Source: [Leptolyngbya] sp. PCC 7376
Lineage (GTDB): Bacteria > Cyanobacteriota > Cyanobacteriia > Cyanobacteriales > MRBY01
Assembly: GCF_000316605.1 (NCBI RefSeq)
Contig: NC_019683.1
Span: 2,960,036 to 3,024,035, forward strand
Length of the DNA: 64,000 bases
Direction: 5' to 3'
Of the stretch, positions 26,757-36,353 are shown one piece after another. Positions within the stretch are counted from its first letter, which is position 1; the number at the start of each line of letters is the position of its first letter. A program made the position numbers and the translations under genes. The notes under the pieces are model-generated. The model made no database searches. It worked only from the letters and a program-made list of their open reading frames with translations, and was not told where the DNA came from.

Positions 26757-28016
26757 ATGGCGGCAGAGATTATTTGTGTCGGCACAGAAATTTTGCTGGG
26801 CGATATTGTCAATAGCAACAGTCGTTTTTTGGCGCGAGAACTGGCGGAGCTAGGGATTCCGCATTTTTTTCAGTCGGTTGTTGGAGATAATATCCAGCGT
26901 ATTCATTCTCTAATTGATATTGCGATCGCCCGTGAGTCTGAAATTTTAATTTTTACAGGTGGATTAGGGCCAACGCCAGATGATCTGACCACTGAGGCGA
27001 TCGCCACTTATTTTGATACGGAGCTTATCGAGCAGCCAGAGATTGTTGCTGATATCGAGGCAAAATTTGCAAAGCGAGGTCGCACGATGGTGGACAGCAA
27101 TCGCAGGCAGGCATTGCTTCCAAAGGGTGCAGATATCCTCCCCAACCCCATTGGCACTGCCCCCGGTATTATTTGGCAACCGCAGGCGAATCTCACAATT
27201 TTTACTTTTCCTGGCGTGCCCTACGAGATGCATCGAATGTGGCAGGATACGGCTGTTCCTTTTTTGAAATCTCAGGGTTGGGGACAGTCGATTATCCATA
27301 GCGAAATGATGCGGTTTCGTGGCATCGGTGAATCTACCCTCGCGAGCAAAGTACATCATTTATTTGAGCAAGAAAATCCGACTGTTGCTCCTTATGCTTC
27401 TAAAGGCGAAGTGAAATTACGGGTGTCGGCAAAAGCAGATTCGGTTGAAACCGCCAAGCAGCTAATTGCACCTGTGGTAGACGAAATCAAGGCGATCGCC
27501 GGGCTACATTACTTTGGCTCCGATGACGATAGTTTGGCCAGTGTATTAGGTGAGTTGTTAGGCGATCGCCAACAAACATTGAGTGTTGCCGAATCCTGTA
27601 CCGCTGGTGGACTCGGGGCAATGATCACCAGTATTTCTGGAGCTTCCAGCTATTTTATGGGTGGAGTAATCTCCTATCAAAACCGCATTAAACAAGATTT
27701 ATTAGGTGTAAAAGCTGAAGACATTGAAACTGTTGGGGCAGTGAGTGAAACCGTCGCTGAACAAATGGCATTAGGCGCGAAAAAATATCTGCAAACAGAT
27801 TGGGCGATCGCCATCAGCGGTATAGCGGGTCCAAAAAGTGATGATACCGACAAGCCAGTAGGCATGGTCTGTATTGCTTGGGCAGACCCCAAGGCACAAG
27901 TCACCAGCAAAACCTTTTACTATGGCGAAAATAGGGCGCGAGATCTAATTCGATATCTAAGTGCCTGTGATGCCCTTGATGGCCTGCGCCGTCAATTATT
28001 GACAACCCAAAATTAA
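26757..28016 (+). CDS. cinA: CinA competence/damage-inducible protein (NMN amidohydrolase domain)
   Basis: 419 residues, the full two-domain form. N-terminal COG1058/MoeA-like domain with IFTGGLGPTPDDLT, and C-terminal CinA (nicotinamide-mononucleotide amidohydrolase) domain with LSVAESCTAGGLGAMITS and AISGIAGP. Full-length CinA has ADP-ribose pyrophosphatase plus NMN deamidase activity and is linked to pyridine-nucleotide salvage. Several HIP1 codons. Independent gene downstream of tRNA-Thr. Confidence 0.95.
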   Translation: MAAEIICVGTEILLGDIVNSNSRFLARELAELGIPHFFQSVVGDNIQRIHSLIDIAIARESEILIFTGGLGPTPDDLTTEAIATYFDTELIEQPEIVADIEAKFAKRGRTMVDSNRRQALLPKGADILPNPIGTAPGIIWQPQANLTIFTFPGVPYEMHRMWQDTAVPFLKSQGWGQSIIHSEMMRFRGIGESTLASKVHHLFEQENPTVAPYASKGEVKLRVSAKADSVETAKQLIAPVVDEIKAIAGLHYFGSDDDSLASVLGELLGDRQQTLSVAESCTAGGLGAMITSISGASSYFMGGVISYQNRIKQDLLGVKAEDIETVGAVSETVAEQMALGAKKYLQTDWAIAISGIAGPKSDDTDKPVGMVCIAWADPKAQVTSKTFYYGENRARDLIRYLSACDALDGLRRQLLTTQN

Positions 28017-28217
28017 GCAATATAAAGAAAAACTAAAAACTTCAAATAACAGCACAAAACGATACGTAAATGGCGGTTATCCCTCACTCTGCATCCCTCG
28101 CTCCTAAAAAGTTGTGCTATTCTTAATATATCTATAAAGACAACGTGCTCTGAAAGACTTTAATCTGTGATTAGATAGACGTCGGAGTACATAGTGATAA
28201 CAGGAGTTTTCTTTTAG

Positions 28218-28361
28218 ATGGGTTATATCGAAAAAGTTCTAGAAAAACTCAAAGAGTGGGCTGATAAAGTCATTGAAACTCTTCTTGGTCCTATTGCAGA
28301 ACCCGAGCCTGAGTTGATTCCCATTCCTGTAAATGATCGCCACCGCCGTCGTCATTACTAA
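28218..28361 (+). CDS. small acidic/basic conserved-looking protein (47 residues)
   Basis: ATG 28218 to TAA 28359-28361, with AGGAG 11 nt upstream. The first half is an amphipathic helix (YIEKVLEKLKEWADKVIETL), then PIAEPEPELIPIP and a basic tail NDRHRRRHY. I recognise no characterised family; small proteins of this kind occur in cyanobacteria. The codon pattern and ribosome-binding site favour a real gene. Confidence 0.6.
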   Translation: MGYIEKVLEKLKEWADKVIETLLGPIAEPEPELIPIPVNDRHRRRHY

Positions 28362-28423
28362 GTTTCGTCTTTGAGACAAACTTTGGAAAGTAAGTTTTCT
28401 AAATGTAGGTTGGGGATTAGTTG

Positions 28424-28888
28424 GTGCAGTTTAAAATACTTGCAATTCATGGTCCCAACCTAAATATGTTAGGGATCAGAGAGCCAGACATATATGGTTC
28501 CTTGAGCCTTGATCAAATAAATCAACAGCTCCTTGCAGAAGCTGAAAACCTTGGTATTGTGTTGGATACATTCCAATCAAATCATGAAGGGGAGTTGGTT
28601 GATTGTATTCAGCAGTCTTTTGGAAAGGTTCAAGGAATACTGATTAATCCTGCAGCCTATACCCATACGAGTGTGGCTCTACGTGACGCTATTAGTGCTG
28701 TTGGAATACCCACGGTGGAAGTTCACCTGAGTAACATCCACAAACGTGAAGCATTTCGCCATCACTCGTATATCGCGCCTATTGCTATTGGGCAGATTTG
28801 TGGTTTTGGCAAAGATAGTTATTTGTTGGGTTTAAGAGCATTAGTGACTCACCTTCAAGCACAGGAAAGGATGGAATATAGTAAATAA
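28424..28888 (+). CDS. aroQ: type II 3-dehydroquinate dehydratase
   Basis: 154 residues from GTG 28424 (TTG 28421 adds one). Type II dehydroquinase, third step of the shikimate pathway. Signature residues: [17 protein letters not shown], the active-site [33 protein letters not shown] with the catalytic His. Translationally coupled to the next gene: TAA and ATG share bases (TAATG at 28886-28890). Confidence 0.94.
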   Translation: MQFKILAIHGPNLNMLGIREPDIYGSLSLDQINQQLLAEAENLGIVLDTFQSNHEGELVDCIQQSFGKVQGILINPAAYTHTSVALRDAISAVGIPTVEVHLSNIHKREAFRHHSYIAPIAIGQICGFGKDSYLLGLRALVTHLQAQERMEYSK

Positions 28889-29454
28889 TGGCGGGATTGC
28901 AGCGTCGGACATTGATTCTTTTAGTTATTGCAGCTGTTTGTGGTGGGTTTGCACTTGCCTTTGGTCATTTTTTGTCGCCATCTGTTACTGAGTCAGTTGA
29001 TTTTCCACCTTTGCTCAGTGTTGCGGAGATGCAATTAATTGGTTTTACGATTTTTGTACAAGGTGAGACTCTCGATTTTGAGCGGCAAAGTGTTTCTTCT
29101 GATGCTACTTGGCGGATGACTACACCTCAGTCGGCTCCTGTTAGTCGAATTAAAGTTCAGCAGCTCATCAGCTTACTCACGAATCATCAATCTGGGAAAT
29201 CTTTTGCTGTCCAAGCAGAAAATCTTGCGGAATATGGTTTAGACAATCCTTTTGCCTCAGTGGTTTTAAGGTTTAATAATGGCTCGGTGCACAATTTAGC
29301 TTTTGGCCATAGCAATTATGATCAATCTAAGGTTTATGTCCGTGTAGATGGAAACCTAGAGGTGCGTGTCTTATCCTTGACATTCCTAGAGGCTATAGAT
29401 CGTCAATTGCATGAGTGGTTAGAGCCTGAGACGATCGCCGAAATTTTGAGTTAA
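28888..29454 (+). CDS. DUF4340-like membrane-anchored protein
   Basis: 188 residues. A single N-terminal hydrophobic anchor (RRTLILLVIAAVCGGFALAF) is followed by a DUF4340-type beta domain: SDATWRMTTPQSAPVSRIKV, ENLAEYGLDNPFASVVLRF, FGHSNYDQSKVYVRVDG. The single overlapping nucleotide with aroQ implies coupled translation. Function unknown; many members occur next to ABC-2 transporter genes, but not here. Confidence 0.7.
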   Translation: MAGLQRRTLILLVIAAVCGGFALAFGHFLSPSVTESVDFPPLLSVAEMQLIGFTIFVQGETLDFERQSVSSDATWRMTTPQSAPVSRIKVQQLISLLTNHQSGKSFAVQAENLAEYGLDNPFASVVLRFNNGSVHNLAFGHSNYDQSKVYVRVDGNLEVRVLSLTFLEAIDRQLHEWLEPETIAEILS

Positions 29455-29532
29455 GTGGATTGTTCCCTGAGGGAATTCGACATCGCACAGCCACTATTGT
29501 ATGTTTAACGTTTTTGCAGCTAGTACAGTCAA

Positions 29533-30162
29533 ATGGTTAAAATCGCAGTCGTTGATTACGATATGGGGAATCTCCACTCTGCCTGTAAAGGATTAGAGAA
29601 TGCTGGAGCGACCACCATTGTTACTGATCAAGCAGATGTTCTTCTAGGAGCGGATGCTGTTTTATTACCCGGTGTTGGTGCTTTTGACCCTGCGATGCAA
29701 CATATTCGCGATCGCCACCTCGAAGAACCTATCCATCAAGCCGTTCAGAGTGGTAAGCCATTTTTAGGGATTTGCTTGGGACTGCAAATTTTGTTTGAAG
29801 CTTCAGAAGAAGGTACGGAAAAAGGTTTAGGTGTGATTCCCGGTAAAGTGAAGCGTTTTCAGCCAGAAGTTGGCATCACGATTCCCCATATGGGATGGAA
29901 TCAACTTGAGGTTGTGCAAAAGGATTTGCCACTTTGGCAAGATTTAGCGATTGATCCGTATGTTTATTTTGTGCACTCGTTTTATGTGCAACCTAGCAAT
30001 TCAGAGGTTAATGCCGCGACAGTAACCCACGGCTCCCAAACCGTAACTGCGGCGATCGCCAAAGATAATCTTATGGCAATGCAGTTTCACCCCGAAAAGT
30101 CTTCTGATATCGGTCTGAAAATTTTGGCAAACTTTGTTGATTGGGTAAAAAAAAGCGCTTAA
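29533..30162 (+). CDS. hisH: imidazole glycerol phosphate synthase glutaminase subunit HisH
   Basis: 209 residues, class I glutamine amidotransferase partner of HisF. Catalytic triad Cys81 (FLGICLGLQ), His and Glu in FHPEKSSD; the oxyanion region LLPGVGAFD is present. Ammonia released here is channelled to HisF, encoded 5.6 kb away. Confidence 0.96.
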   Translation: MVKIAVVDYDMGNLHSACKGLENAGATTIVTDQADVLLGADAVLLPGVGAFDPAMQHIRDRHLEEPIHQAVQSGKPFLGICLGLQILFEASEEGTEKGLGVIPGKVKRFQPEVGITIPHMGWNQLEVVQKDLPLWQDLAIDPYVYFVHSFYVQPSNSEVNAATVTHGSQTVTAAIAKDNLMAMQFHPEKSSDIGLKILANFVDWVKKSA

Positions 30163-30229
30163 AGCAGCAGACTCAATCTGCCCCTTAACGACACAAGACG
30201 AATTCCTTACACCTCATATTTCCTTGGCT

Positions 30230-30697
30230 ATGGCTCAGATCAAACTCATGCACGCGAAATTGCATCATTTACGGGTCACAGAGGCAAAGCTGGAATATGT
30301 TGGCAGTATCACGATTGATCGCACCCTAATTGAGCAGGTGGGAATTTTACCGTTGGAAGAAGTCCACATCTGGAATCTCGAAAATGGTAATCGTTTAACA
30401 ACTTACGTATTGCCAGGTGATGCGGGAAGTGGAGTGGTTTGTCTGAATGGAGCAGCAGCTCATCTTTGTGAACTGGGCGATCGCCTCATTGTTGCAGCCT
30501 ATGAAATGAAAGACCGAGCCGAAGTTTTAGAGAATGGTCATTGTGCAAAGGTTATTATTGCCGATGAACAGAATGGCTGTGAAACCTTTTTTGAGCAACG
30601 CTTAGAGCGTGATGGTGGGATTGGCATGAATTTGACAGTGACAGATCAGGATTCGGTTGAGCCAATGATGACGATTCCCCCGCTATCCGCCGTGTAG
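30230..30697 (+). CDS. panD: aspartate 1-decarboxylase
   Basis: 155 residues from ATG 30230 (TTG 30224 is a weaker option). PanD makes beta-alanine for pantothenate. The self-processing Gly-Ser bond is present in YVGSITID (Gly25-Ser26), with the preceding [16 protein letters not shown] typical of the family. It is longer than E. coli PanD (126) by about 30 C-terminal residues, including an Asp/Glu-rich tail, as in other cyanobacteria. Confidence 0.93.
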   Translation: MAQIKLMHAKLHHLRVTEAKLEYVGSITIDRTLIEQVGILPLEEVHIWNLENGNRLTTYVLPGDAGSGVVCLNGAAAHLCELGDRLIVAAYEMKDRAEVLENGHCAKVIIADEQNGCETFFEQRLERDGGIGMNLTVTDQDSVEPMMTIPPLSAV

Positions 30698-30840
30698 TCT
30701 CCTGAAATTAAGTGTATAGTCTTCTGAAATTAAGATAGATCAGCGAATACCGAATAATTTCAGGGCAAAATCACCTGCTTTTCGAGATCTAATTAGATAA
30801 TGTAGACGGACTTTTAGGCGATCGCCTTTTTTCTAACTGT

Positions 30841-31851
30841 ATGATCTTGCTCCTCATCCGAGTTTTACTGTGGCTCGCGGCTGGCTACATCATTTACTGG
30901 CTATTCCTAAAATTCATTCCCAAAAGTTTATTTGCAGCTTTTGGTGGTGCTGTGCTGCTCAGCCTGATGATTTTGGCATTTTATGATCCTGCCCAAAAGA
31001 TTCCAGAGCCAGTATGGCAATTTTTTATTTTCCCGTTTAAGCCCCTCAGTTTAGCCCTTTGTTTATTATTGGCAGCCTTAATCAGTATTTTTCGTAAATC
31101 GGAAGAGAAGCTTTTAAAAATTTGGTTGTCCTTTGCCTTTGCGCTGCTGCTGCTATTTAGTACGCCAATTGTGAGTCAGCAGATCGTCAAATTTTACGAA
31201 AATGGTAGTGCTGTCGCCGCAAAAGAAGATTTAAATAAGCAGGTGCGCGCCATAATTCTCCTTGGACAAAATACGACGCGTATTAATTTACCTGGTGGTG
31301 GTGATATTCAGTTGACAGATCGCGGCGATCGCCTCCTCTATACCGCCCAACTTTATCGAGAGCAAGCTCGTAATAACCCCAGTGTCATTGTGAGTGCAGG
31401 CGTCAGAGAAAATCTTTCTGGTGAAGAAAAACTGCGACTGGAAACCCAAAGTATCGAAACCTTTCTCGAACGGCAAGGCGTACCCGAAGCTGCGATTATT
31501 CAAGATCCGAGAAGTCCAAATATTCATACTAGTGCTGTCAATAGTTTGAAAATATTGCAAGAGCGAGAATTACAGCCACAGGAAGTGATGCTGGTGACTT
31601 CGGCAATCAATATGGGCCGTAGCTATTTAACGTTTAAAAAGTTAGAAATGAATGTCATTCCCAGGCCAACAAATTTTTATGGCATAGCAGGTGATAACGA
31701 GGATTTAAAACCAAAATTTCAACCAACAGACTTGATTCCGTCTATCAATGCGCTAACTGTAACGACAAAAGTATTTGAGGATTTATTTGGCACAATCTAC
31801 TATTTCTTGCGGGGTTGGATCAGTTTAGACTTCGGTTTTTATACGGGGTGA
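30841..31851 (+). CDS. YdcF/DUF218 family membrane protein
   Basis: 336 residues. Four hydrophobic segments in the first 130 residues precede a periplasmic DUF218 domain (ILLGQNTTR, LYREQARNNPSVIVSAG, SPNIHTSAVNSLKILQER, VMLVTSAINMGRSYLTFKKL). The family includes E. coli ElyC/SanA/YdcF, tied to cell-envelope integrity and lipid-carrier metabolism. A HIP1 palindrome with a T run (30815-30830) lies just upstream. Exact substrate unknown. Confidence 0.85.
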   Translation: MILLLIRVLLWLAAGYIIYWLFLKFIPKSLFAAFGGAVLLSLMILAFYDPAQKIPEPVWQFFIFPFKPLSLALCLLLAALISIFRKSEEKLLKIWLSFAFALLLLFSTPIVSQQIVKFYENGSAVAAKEDLNKQVRAIILLGQNTTRINLPGGGDIQLTDRGDRLLYTAQLYREQARNNPSVIVSAGVRENLSGEEKLRLETQSIETFLERQGVPEAAIIQDPRSPNIHTSAVNSLKILQERELQPQEVMLVTSAINMGRSYLTFKKLEMNVIPRPTNFYGIAGDNEDLKPKFQPTDLIPSINALTVTTKVFEDLFGTIYYFLRGWISLDFGFYTG

Positions 31852-31939
31852 TTTCCTTGCCTCTCCTACAAAAACTGGGATTTCGCGGTAGGATAAAACC
31901 TGTTTCATAAAAGTGCTATTTATATTTTAAATAAAGATT

Positions 31940-32353
31940 ATGCTAAGACGGATTTTGTCGCGCCTTGTGGCACTTGCCCTAGTCGTTGTGGTTAGTTTTG
32001 GAGGTCTCACGGCTTGTGGTGGCGAATCTGCTACTGGTCTAACTGGCAAGTATGTTGATGACACATTATTGGTGGTTGAGAATTTGACTGCGGCGATCGA
32101 ACTCCCTGCTGATGCGGAGAATCGCGGTGAAGTTCAGGCAGAGGCTCGCCAACAGATGAATGAATATATGTCCCGCTATCGTCGTGATAGTAAGGTTTCT
32201 GGACTCCGCTCTTTTACCACAATGCAAACTGCTCTTAATGCACTTGCTGGTTATTACAGTTCCTATGGCAATCGTCCTATTTCGAAAAAGCTCAAGACTC
32301 GTTTAGACAAAGAGTTTAAGAGTGTCAATATTGCAGTTAAGCGTGGTATCTAG
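31940..32353 (+). CDS. psb27: photosystem II assembly lipoprotein Psb27
   Basis: 137 residues. Signal peptide with lipobox GLTACG (lipidated Cys26), then the four-helix Psb27 fold, recognisable by TGLTGKYVDDTLLVVENL and YMSRYRRDSKVSGLRSFTTM. Psb27 binds CP43 lumenal loops and assists photosystem II repair and Mn4Ca assembly. Followed by a strong terminator. Confidence 0.95.
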   Translation: MLRRILSRLVALALVVVVSFGGLTACGGESATGLTGKYVDDTLLVVENLTAAIELPADAENRGEVQAEARQQMNEYMSRYRRDSKVSGLRSFTTMQTALNALAGYYSSYGNRPISKKLKTRLDKEFKSVNIAVKRGI

Positions 32354-32426
32354 GTGATCGCCCTAATTGTTTACTAAATAAATTACTAACAATTTCAGAT
32401 TGAGAAATTTCAGTAATTAAGCGACG

Positions 32427-32456
32427 ACCTTTCAGTGAAAACTGAGAGGTTTTTTT
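32427..32456 (+). terminator. terminator downstream of psb27
   Basis: Stem ACCTTTCAGT / ACTGAGAGGT (one G-U) with a GAAA tetraloop, then TTTTTT (32451-32456). Confidence 0.9.
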
Positions 32457-32529
32457 ATTGCATTGCCCTAGGGAAAATGGCAGAAATCCAAGTAAAATTC
32501 AGGGAAATTTGGTTTACGGGAGACAGGCC

Positions 32530-33162
32530 ATGATTTATTTAGATTCGGCGATCGCCACCGAAGCATCACAAGCCATGTCATGGGGATGGGTCAATGGTAT
32601 TACAACCAATCCGACCTTACTTGCAAAAAGCGACACTGACCCTGCAACAACCCTAAAAACTTTGGCTAGCATCACCGATGGCGAATTGTACTATCAGCTC
32701 GTCAGCCAAACCGAAGACGACATGATCCGCGAAGCTCACAAAGCAAAAGATTTAATTGGCGACAAACTTGTGCTTAAAATTCCAGCGACATTTACTGGAT
32801 TTGCCGCGCTCCCAAAACTTTCATCAGAAATAAGCTGTTCCGTTACAGCGATTTATCATCCAACCCAAGCTTTGATTGCGGCTGAGGGAGGCGCAAAATA
32901 TGCGATTGCCTATGTTAACCGAGCGACAAGATTACAAGGAGATGGCTGTAGTCTCGTGAGTGAAATGAAAGCAATATTGACTGGGAGTAACACGACAATT
33001 TTGGCGGCGAGTCTCAAATCCCCTGCTGAAATTGGTGCTGCTATGCTTGCTGGTGCCGATCACATCACAATTCCTTTTGCATTACTTCAAGCCATAACGA
33101 CCCACAGCCTTTCAGAACAAACCATTAAAGACTTTACTGCCTCTGGCAAAGGGATAATCTAA
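32530..33162 (+). CDS. transaldolase family protein (fructose-6-phosphate aldolase-like)
   Basis: 210 residues from ATG 32530 (an upstream TTG at 32458 would overlap the terminator region, so ATG is preferred; GGGAGA precedes it). The small single-domain form, like E. coli FSA/TalC, with NGITTNPTLLAKS, Schiff-base Lys in DKLVLKIPAT, and AYVNRATRLQGDG. True transaldolase (TalB-type) is longer. Could supply a side path in sugar-phosphate metabolism; activity is inferred. Confidence 0.82.
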   Translation: MIYLDSAIATEASQAMSWGWVNGITTNPTLLAKSDTDPATTLKTLASITDGELYYQLVSQTEDDMIREAHKAKDLIGDKLVLKIPATFTGFAALPKLSSEISCSVTAIYHPTQALIAAEGGAKYAIAYVNRATRLQGDGCSLVSEMKAILTGSNTTILAASLKSPAEIGAAMLAGADHITIPFALLQAITTHSLSEQTIKDFTASGKGII

Positions 33163-33228
33163 GCCGTTCATAGGAGTCTTGACTATACTGGAGTAAGTAT
33201 TTACAAAACTTTACTTGAATCGTCGTTA

Positions 33229-34644
33229 ATGAGTTTTTTGAAAAAGCTAGACAAGATCGAATTATTTGGGCAGCGGGTCACACCAGAATTGTTTGCAATT
33301 TTGACGGTGTATTTTGTCCAGGGCATTCTCAATTTATCTCGCCTTGCTGTTAGTTTTTTCCTCAAAGATGACCTCAATTTAACCCCAGCAAAGGTTGCTG
33401 CCCTCACTGGTTTAGCCGCTTTCCCTTGGGTGATCAAGCCTTTATTCGGATTTTTGTCGGACGGGTTTCCCTTATTTGGTTACCGCCGTAGATCCTACTT
33501 GGTTATTTCAGGATTAATGGGCTGCTTTGCATGGTTTGCCATGGCCACTTTTGTGGATAAAGCTTGGCTTGCAGCGGCAATGATTGTATTGAGTTCATTG
33601 TCTGTGGCAATTAGTGATGTCATTGTGGACTCGGTTGTTGTGGAGCGCGCACGGGAAGAATCCCTGGATCGAGTTGGTTCGCTGCAATCATTAACTTGGG
33701 CATTTTCCGCCGTGGGTAGTCTCGTTACTGCTTATTTGAGTGGCTGGTTATTGGAGCAATTTAGTACGCGTGTGGTCTTTGGGATTACGGCTTGTTTTCC
33801 ACTCATCGTATCGGCGATCGCCCTATTGATTGTGGAGCAGCCTTGCCCATCGGCATCTATTAAAGCCACGACCTCAAATATTGGCGGCCAGATCAAAATT
33901 TTATGGAATACGATGCGCCAAAAGGCCATTCTATTACCGACAGCGTTTGTCTTTTTGTGGCAAGCAACTCCTAGTGCCGACTCTGCATTTTTCTTTTTCG
34001 CGACGAATGAACTGGAGTTTAACCCCGAATTTTTAGGGCGTGTCCGTCTTGTTACAAGCATTGCTGCCCTTGTTGGTATTGGTGTCTATCAGAAATATCT
34101 TAAGCAAGTTTCCTTCCGCAATATTTTGGGTTGGAGTACTATCATTTCGTGTGTTTTGGGCTTCACTACTTTAATTTTGGTGACCCACGCGAACCGTTCC
34201 CTTGGCATTGATGATCGCTGGTTTAGTCTGGGCGATAATTTGGTGCTGACCATGACAGGTCAAATTGCGTTTATGCCTGTCCTTGTTCTTTCGGCACGGC
34301 TTTGTCCGGAAGGAGTAGAGGCAACAATGTTTGCCCTTTTGATGTCAATTTGGAATCTTGCGGGTTTGCTGTCCCATGAATTGGGTGGCTTGCTCACGGC
34401 ATGGCTCGGAGTGACAGAAACGAATTTTGAGCATATGTGGCTGCTCGTCACAATCACTAACTTAACGACGCTATTACCGTTGATTTTCGTGAAATGGTTG
34501 CCTGCTGGTGACCCCCAAGCAGATTTGCCTCGGCATTCTCAGCCAGCAGAATTGTATGAGCGTCGCACAAATATTACGGGAACAGAAGCAGCTTTATTAC
34601 CAACAGTTGAACCTGATTTAATTGGTAGTCAGTCAAAAAACTAA
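33229..34644 (+). CDS. folate/biopterin transporter family (BT1) protein
   Basis: 471 residues with about 12 hydrophobic spans of the BT1/MFS type (YFVQGILNLSRLAVSFFL, FPWVIKPLFGFLSDGFPL). The family includes Leishmania folate and biopterin carriers; the cyanobacterial Slr0642 homologue transports folates. The signature IKPLFGFLSDGFPLFGYRRRSY is intact. About 412 bp follow before lexA, with no gene. Confidence 0.88.
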   Translation: MSFLKKLDKIELFGQRVTPELFAILTVYFVQGILNLSRLAVSFFLKDDLNLTPAKVAALTGLAAFPWVIKPLFGFLSDGFPLFGYRRRSYLVISGLMGCFAWFAMATFVDKAWLAAAMIVLSSLSVAISDVIVDSVVVERAREESLDRVGSLQSLTWAFSAVGSLVTAYLSGWLLEQFSTRVVFGITACFPLIVSAIALLIVEQPCPSASIKATTSNIGGQIKILWNTMRQKAILLPTAFVFLWQATPSADSAFFFFATNELEFNPEFLGRVRLVTSIAALVGIGVYQKYLKQVSFRNILGWSTIISCVLGFTTLILVTHANRSLGIDDRWFSLGDNLVLTMTGQIAFMPVLVLSARLCPEGVEATMFALLMSIWNLAGLLSHELGGLLTAWLGVTETNFEHMWLLVTITNLTTLLPLIFVKWLPAGDPQADLPRHSQPAELYERRTNITGTEAALLPTVEPDLIGSQSKN

Positions 34645-35057
34645 TAATTTTCATCATCTTGGATGAATTTCTTCTAGCTTGAGGAGTTGGGCGATCGCCT
34701 AGCTCTAAACCAAAGATCATGACGCTATCACTCTATGAAAAGAGGATAAATAAATATTCGGGGTTCTAAAAAAATCTTGTTTGCTTATCTCTGAGAGCTT
34801 TGTATATCAATGCTTTCGGGATATATCCTCAATGTCTCTTTATTGGTTGAGCTGACATTAATATGGATGCTAGCGTTATTGATTTGAGTAAGTTCTAAAG
34901 GTAAATCGATATTTCATTTATTGAAAATAGCCCACTAAAATCAGCAATTTAGTACAAACTTTCGTCAGTTCATACGTTTTTATCAAATTTCATGGCATGA
35001 TTAATCTAGTACCGATGTTCTGAGTTTTATCTTAGGCGATCGCCACGGCAAGAGATC
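34645..35057. other. intergenic region upstream of lexA
   Basis: No gene seen. It holds the 12-mer ATTTAGTACAAA at 34947-34958, a LexA-type box at 35008-35021, a HIP1 site at 34690-34698 and another at 35036-35045 touching the lexA leader. AT-rich stretches suit a promoter near 34970-35005. Confidence 0.5.
35008..35021. promoter_or_regulatory. LexA box upstream of lexA (autoregulation)
   Basis: AGTACCGATGTTCT fits the cyanobacterial LexA consensus RGTACNNNDGTWCB at all positions and lies 36 bp before the lexA ATG, the position expected for self-repression. Confidence 0.7.
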
Positions 35058-35666
35058 ATGGAAAAACTTACAAAAGCCCAAAAAGAATTACACGATTGGT
35101 TAGTCCAATATATTCGCGACAACCAGCATTCTCCGTCGATCCGAGAGATGATGGCTGCAATGAAACTCAAATCCCCCGCTCCGATTCAGAGTCGTCTCGA
35201 GCGTCTACGGAAGAAAAAATATATTGACTGGATTGATGGACAAGCACGCACGATCAAGATTTTGTACCCACCTCAAAATAAAGGCGTTCAGATCCTGGGT
35301 AGTATTGCAGCGGGTGGTTTAGTCGAACCTTTCACTGATGATCAATCTGATCAGTTGACGTTAGCCGGTTTAGATAACCCCAATTGCTACGCTCTTCGGG
35401 TGACGGGCGATAGTATGATCGAAGATTTTATTGCGGAAGGCGATTTCGCAATTATGGAAAAAGTTCTAGAGCCGGAACGAGTGAAAAACGGCGCCATTGT
35501 GGCGGCAAGGGTAGATGGCTATGGTACGACCCTCAAGCATTTTCACCGCGAAGAAGACTGTATTTTGCTGAAGCCTGCAAATTCTAATTATCAACCGATC
35601 AAAACAAACCCGACAGATGTGCAGATACAGGGTGTTTTGATCGGTGTGTGGCGAAATTACGGCTAG
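35058..35666 (+). CDS. lexA: LexA repressor
   Basis: 202 residues. N-terminal winged helix-turn-helix (SPSIREMMAAMKLKSPAPIQ, residues about 25-44), then the S24 peptidase half with intact Ala85-Gly86 (AAGGLVEP), Ser119 (VTGDSMIED) and Lys160 (TTLKHF). Self-cleavage upon RecA activation is therefore possible, unlike some cyanobacterial LexA proteins that have lost these residues. An upstream LexA box supports autoregulation. The stop codon at 35664-35666 abuts an IS5 fragment. Confidence 0.93.
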   Translation: MEKLTKAQKELHDWLVQYIRDNQHSPSIREMMAAMKLKSPAPIQSRLERLRKKKYIDWIDGQARTIKILYPPQNKGVQILGSIAAGGLVEPFTDDQSDQLTLAGLDNPNCYALRVTGDSMIEDFIAEGDFAIMEKVLEPERVKNGAIVAARVDGYGTTLKHFHREEDCILLKPANSNYQPIKTNPTDVQIQGVLIGVWRNYG

Positions 35667-35894
35667 GGTGTGTCCTCAATTAAGCAAGATGACAGAAGCG
35701 GCAAGATAAATTGCCCCTAGGAAATTTCTTGCTGTCCTGTCATAACGAGTGGCTTTCCCACGATATTACTTCAAGTTTGGCAAAGAAGTTTTCGATTAAA
35801 TGGCGAGCTTTTGTAAACCTCTTGGTCATAAGGGTAAGGCGGTTTCCGCTTTTTCGTGGAAGGAATGACCACCTCGCAATGCTTCTTTGCCAAT
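35667..35894 (-). mobile_element. 3' fragment of an IS5-family (IS427-like) element
   Basis: Minus-strand reading gives a DDE transposase tail (KRFTKARHLIENFFAKL then YDRTARNFLGAIYLAASVILL) with frameshifts, ending in GGGTGTGTCCTCAATT, an IS5-type terminus that touches the lexA stop codon. The upstream end is cut off at the adjoining IS982 tip. Confidence 0.6.
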
Positions 35895-36330
35895 CCGAAC
35901 TCACGTTAACAAAGGAGAAGTTGCAAGCATATCCTTCACGCCTAATGCTCCAATAAGAGAACCATTCTTTTCTTTTTTGCTCGGTTTTGGGCTGTAGGCG
36001 CACTTTCATTTCTCTGAACGTGCCTTCCGCCTTACCATCGCTAAGTTCACACCCGATTCATCGATAACAATAAAGTCTTTTGCCGTAATCTTTTTCACTT
36101 TCTGCCAACAGTCAACCCTGGCTTGTTGCACTCGTGTTATAGCCTTACGGTCTGGATAAAGTTTTTTTTGAGACTGTCTCTCATCCTTCGCAAGGGTTGA
36201 CTACCATCTCCTCTTTCATAGGCATCCATGATTTTTTGTCTCAAGTCTAATAAGTAAGCTTTCGGCAAGGCTATCTTCTCCTTTTGGTAACTCAATATAT
36301 TTCTATTTCTTTATACTCTACTAGACCGAA
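35895..36330 (-). mobile_element. IS630 N-terminal half plus 12-nt IS982 tip
   Basis: On the minus strand from about 36290 the sequence encodes an IS630 transposase start (LDLRQKIMDAYERGDGSQPL, then RVDYWQKVEKITAKDFIVI and KCAYSPKPSKKEKNGSLIG), with frame damage. It ends ...ACTTCTCCTTTGTTA and is followed by ACGTGAGTTCGG, the tip of an IS982 terminus. The missing C-terminal half is at 46741-47097 on the plus strand. An IS630-like end GACCGAA lies at 36324-36330. Confidence 0.7.
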
Positions 36331-36353
36331 ATTTGCTGTATACTGCCATAAAA

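Noticed and set aside
30813-30832. HIP1 palindrome followed by a T run, as a terminator after panD
   Set aside because: A perfect palindrome gives a stem of about four pairs with no proper loop; too weak.
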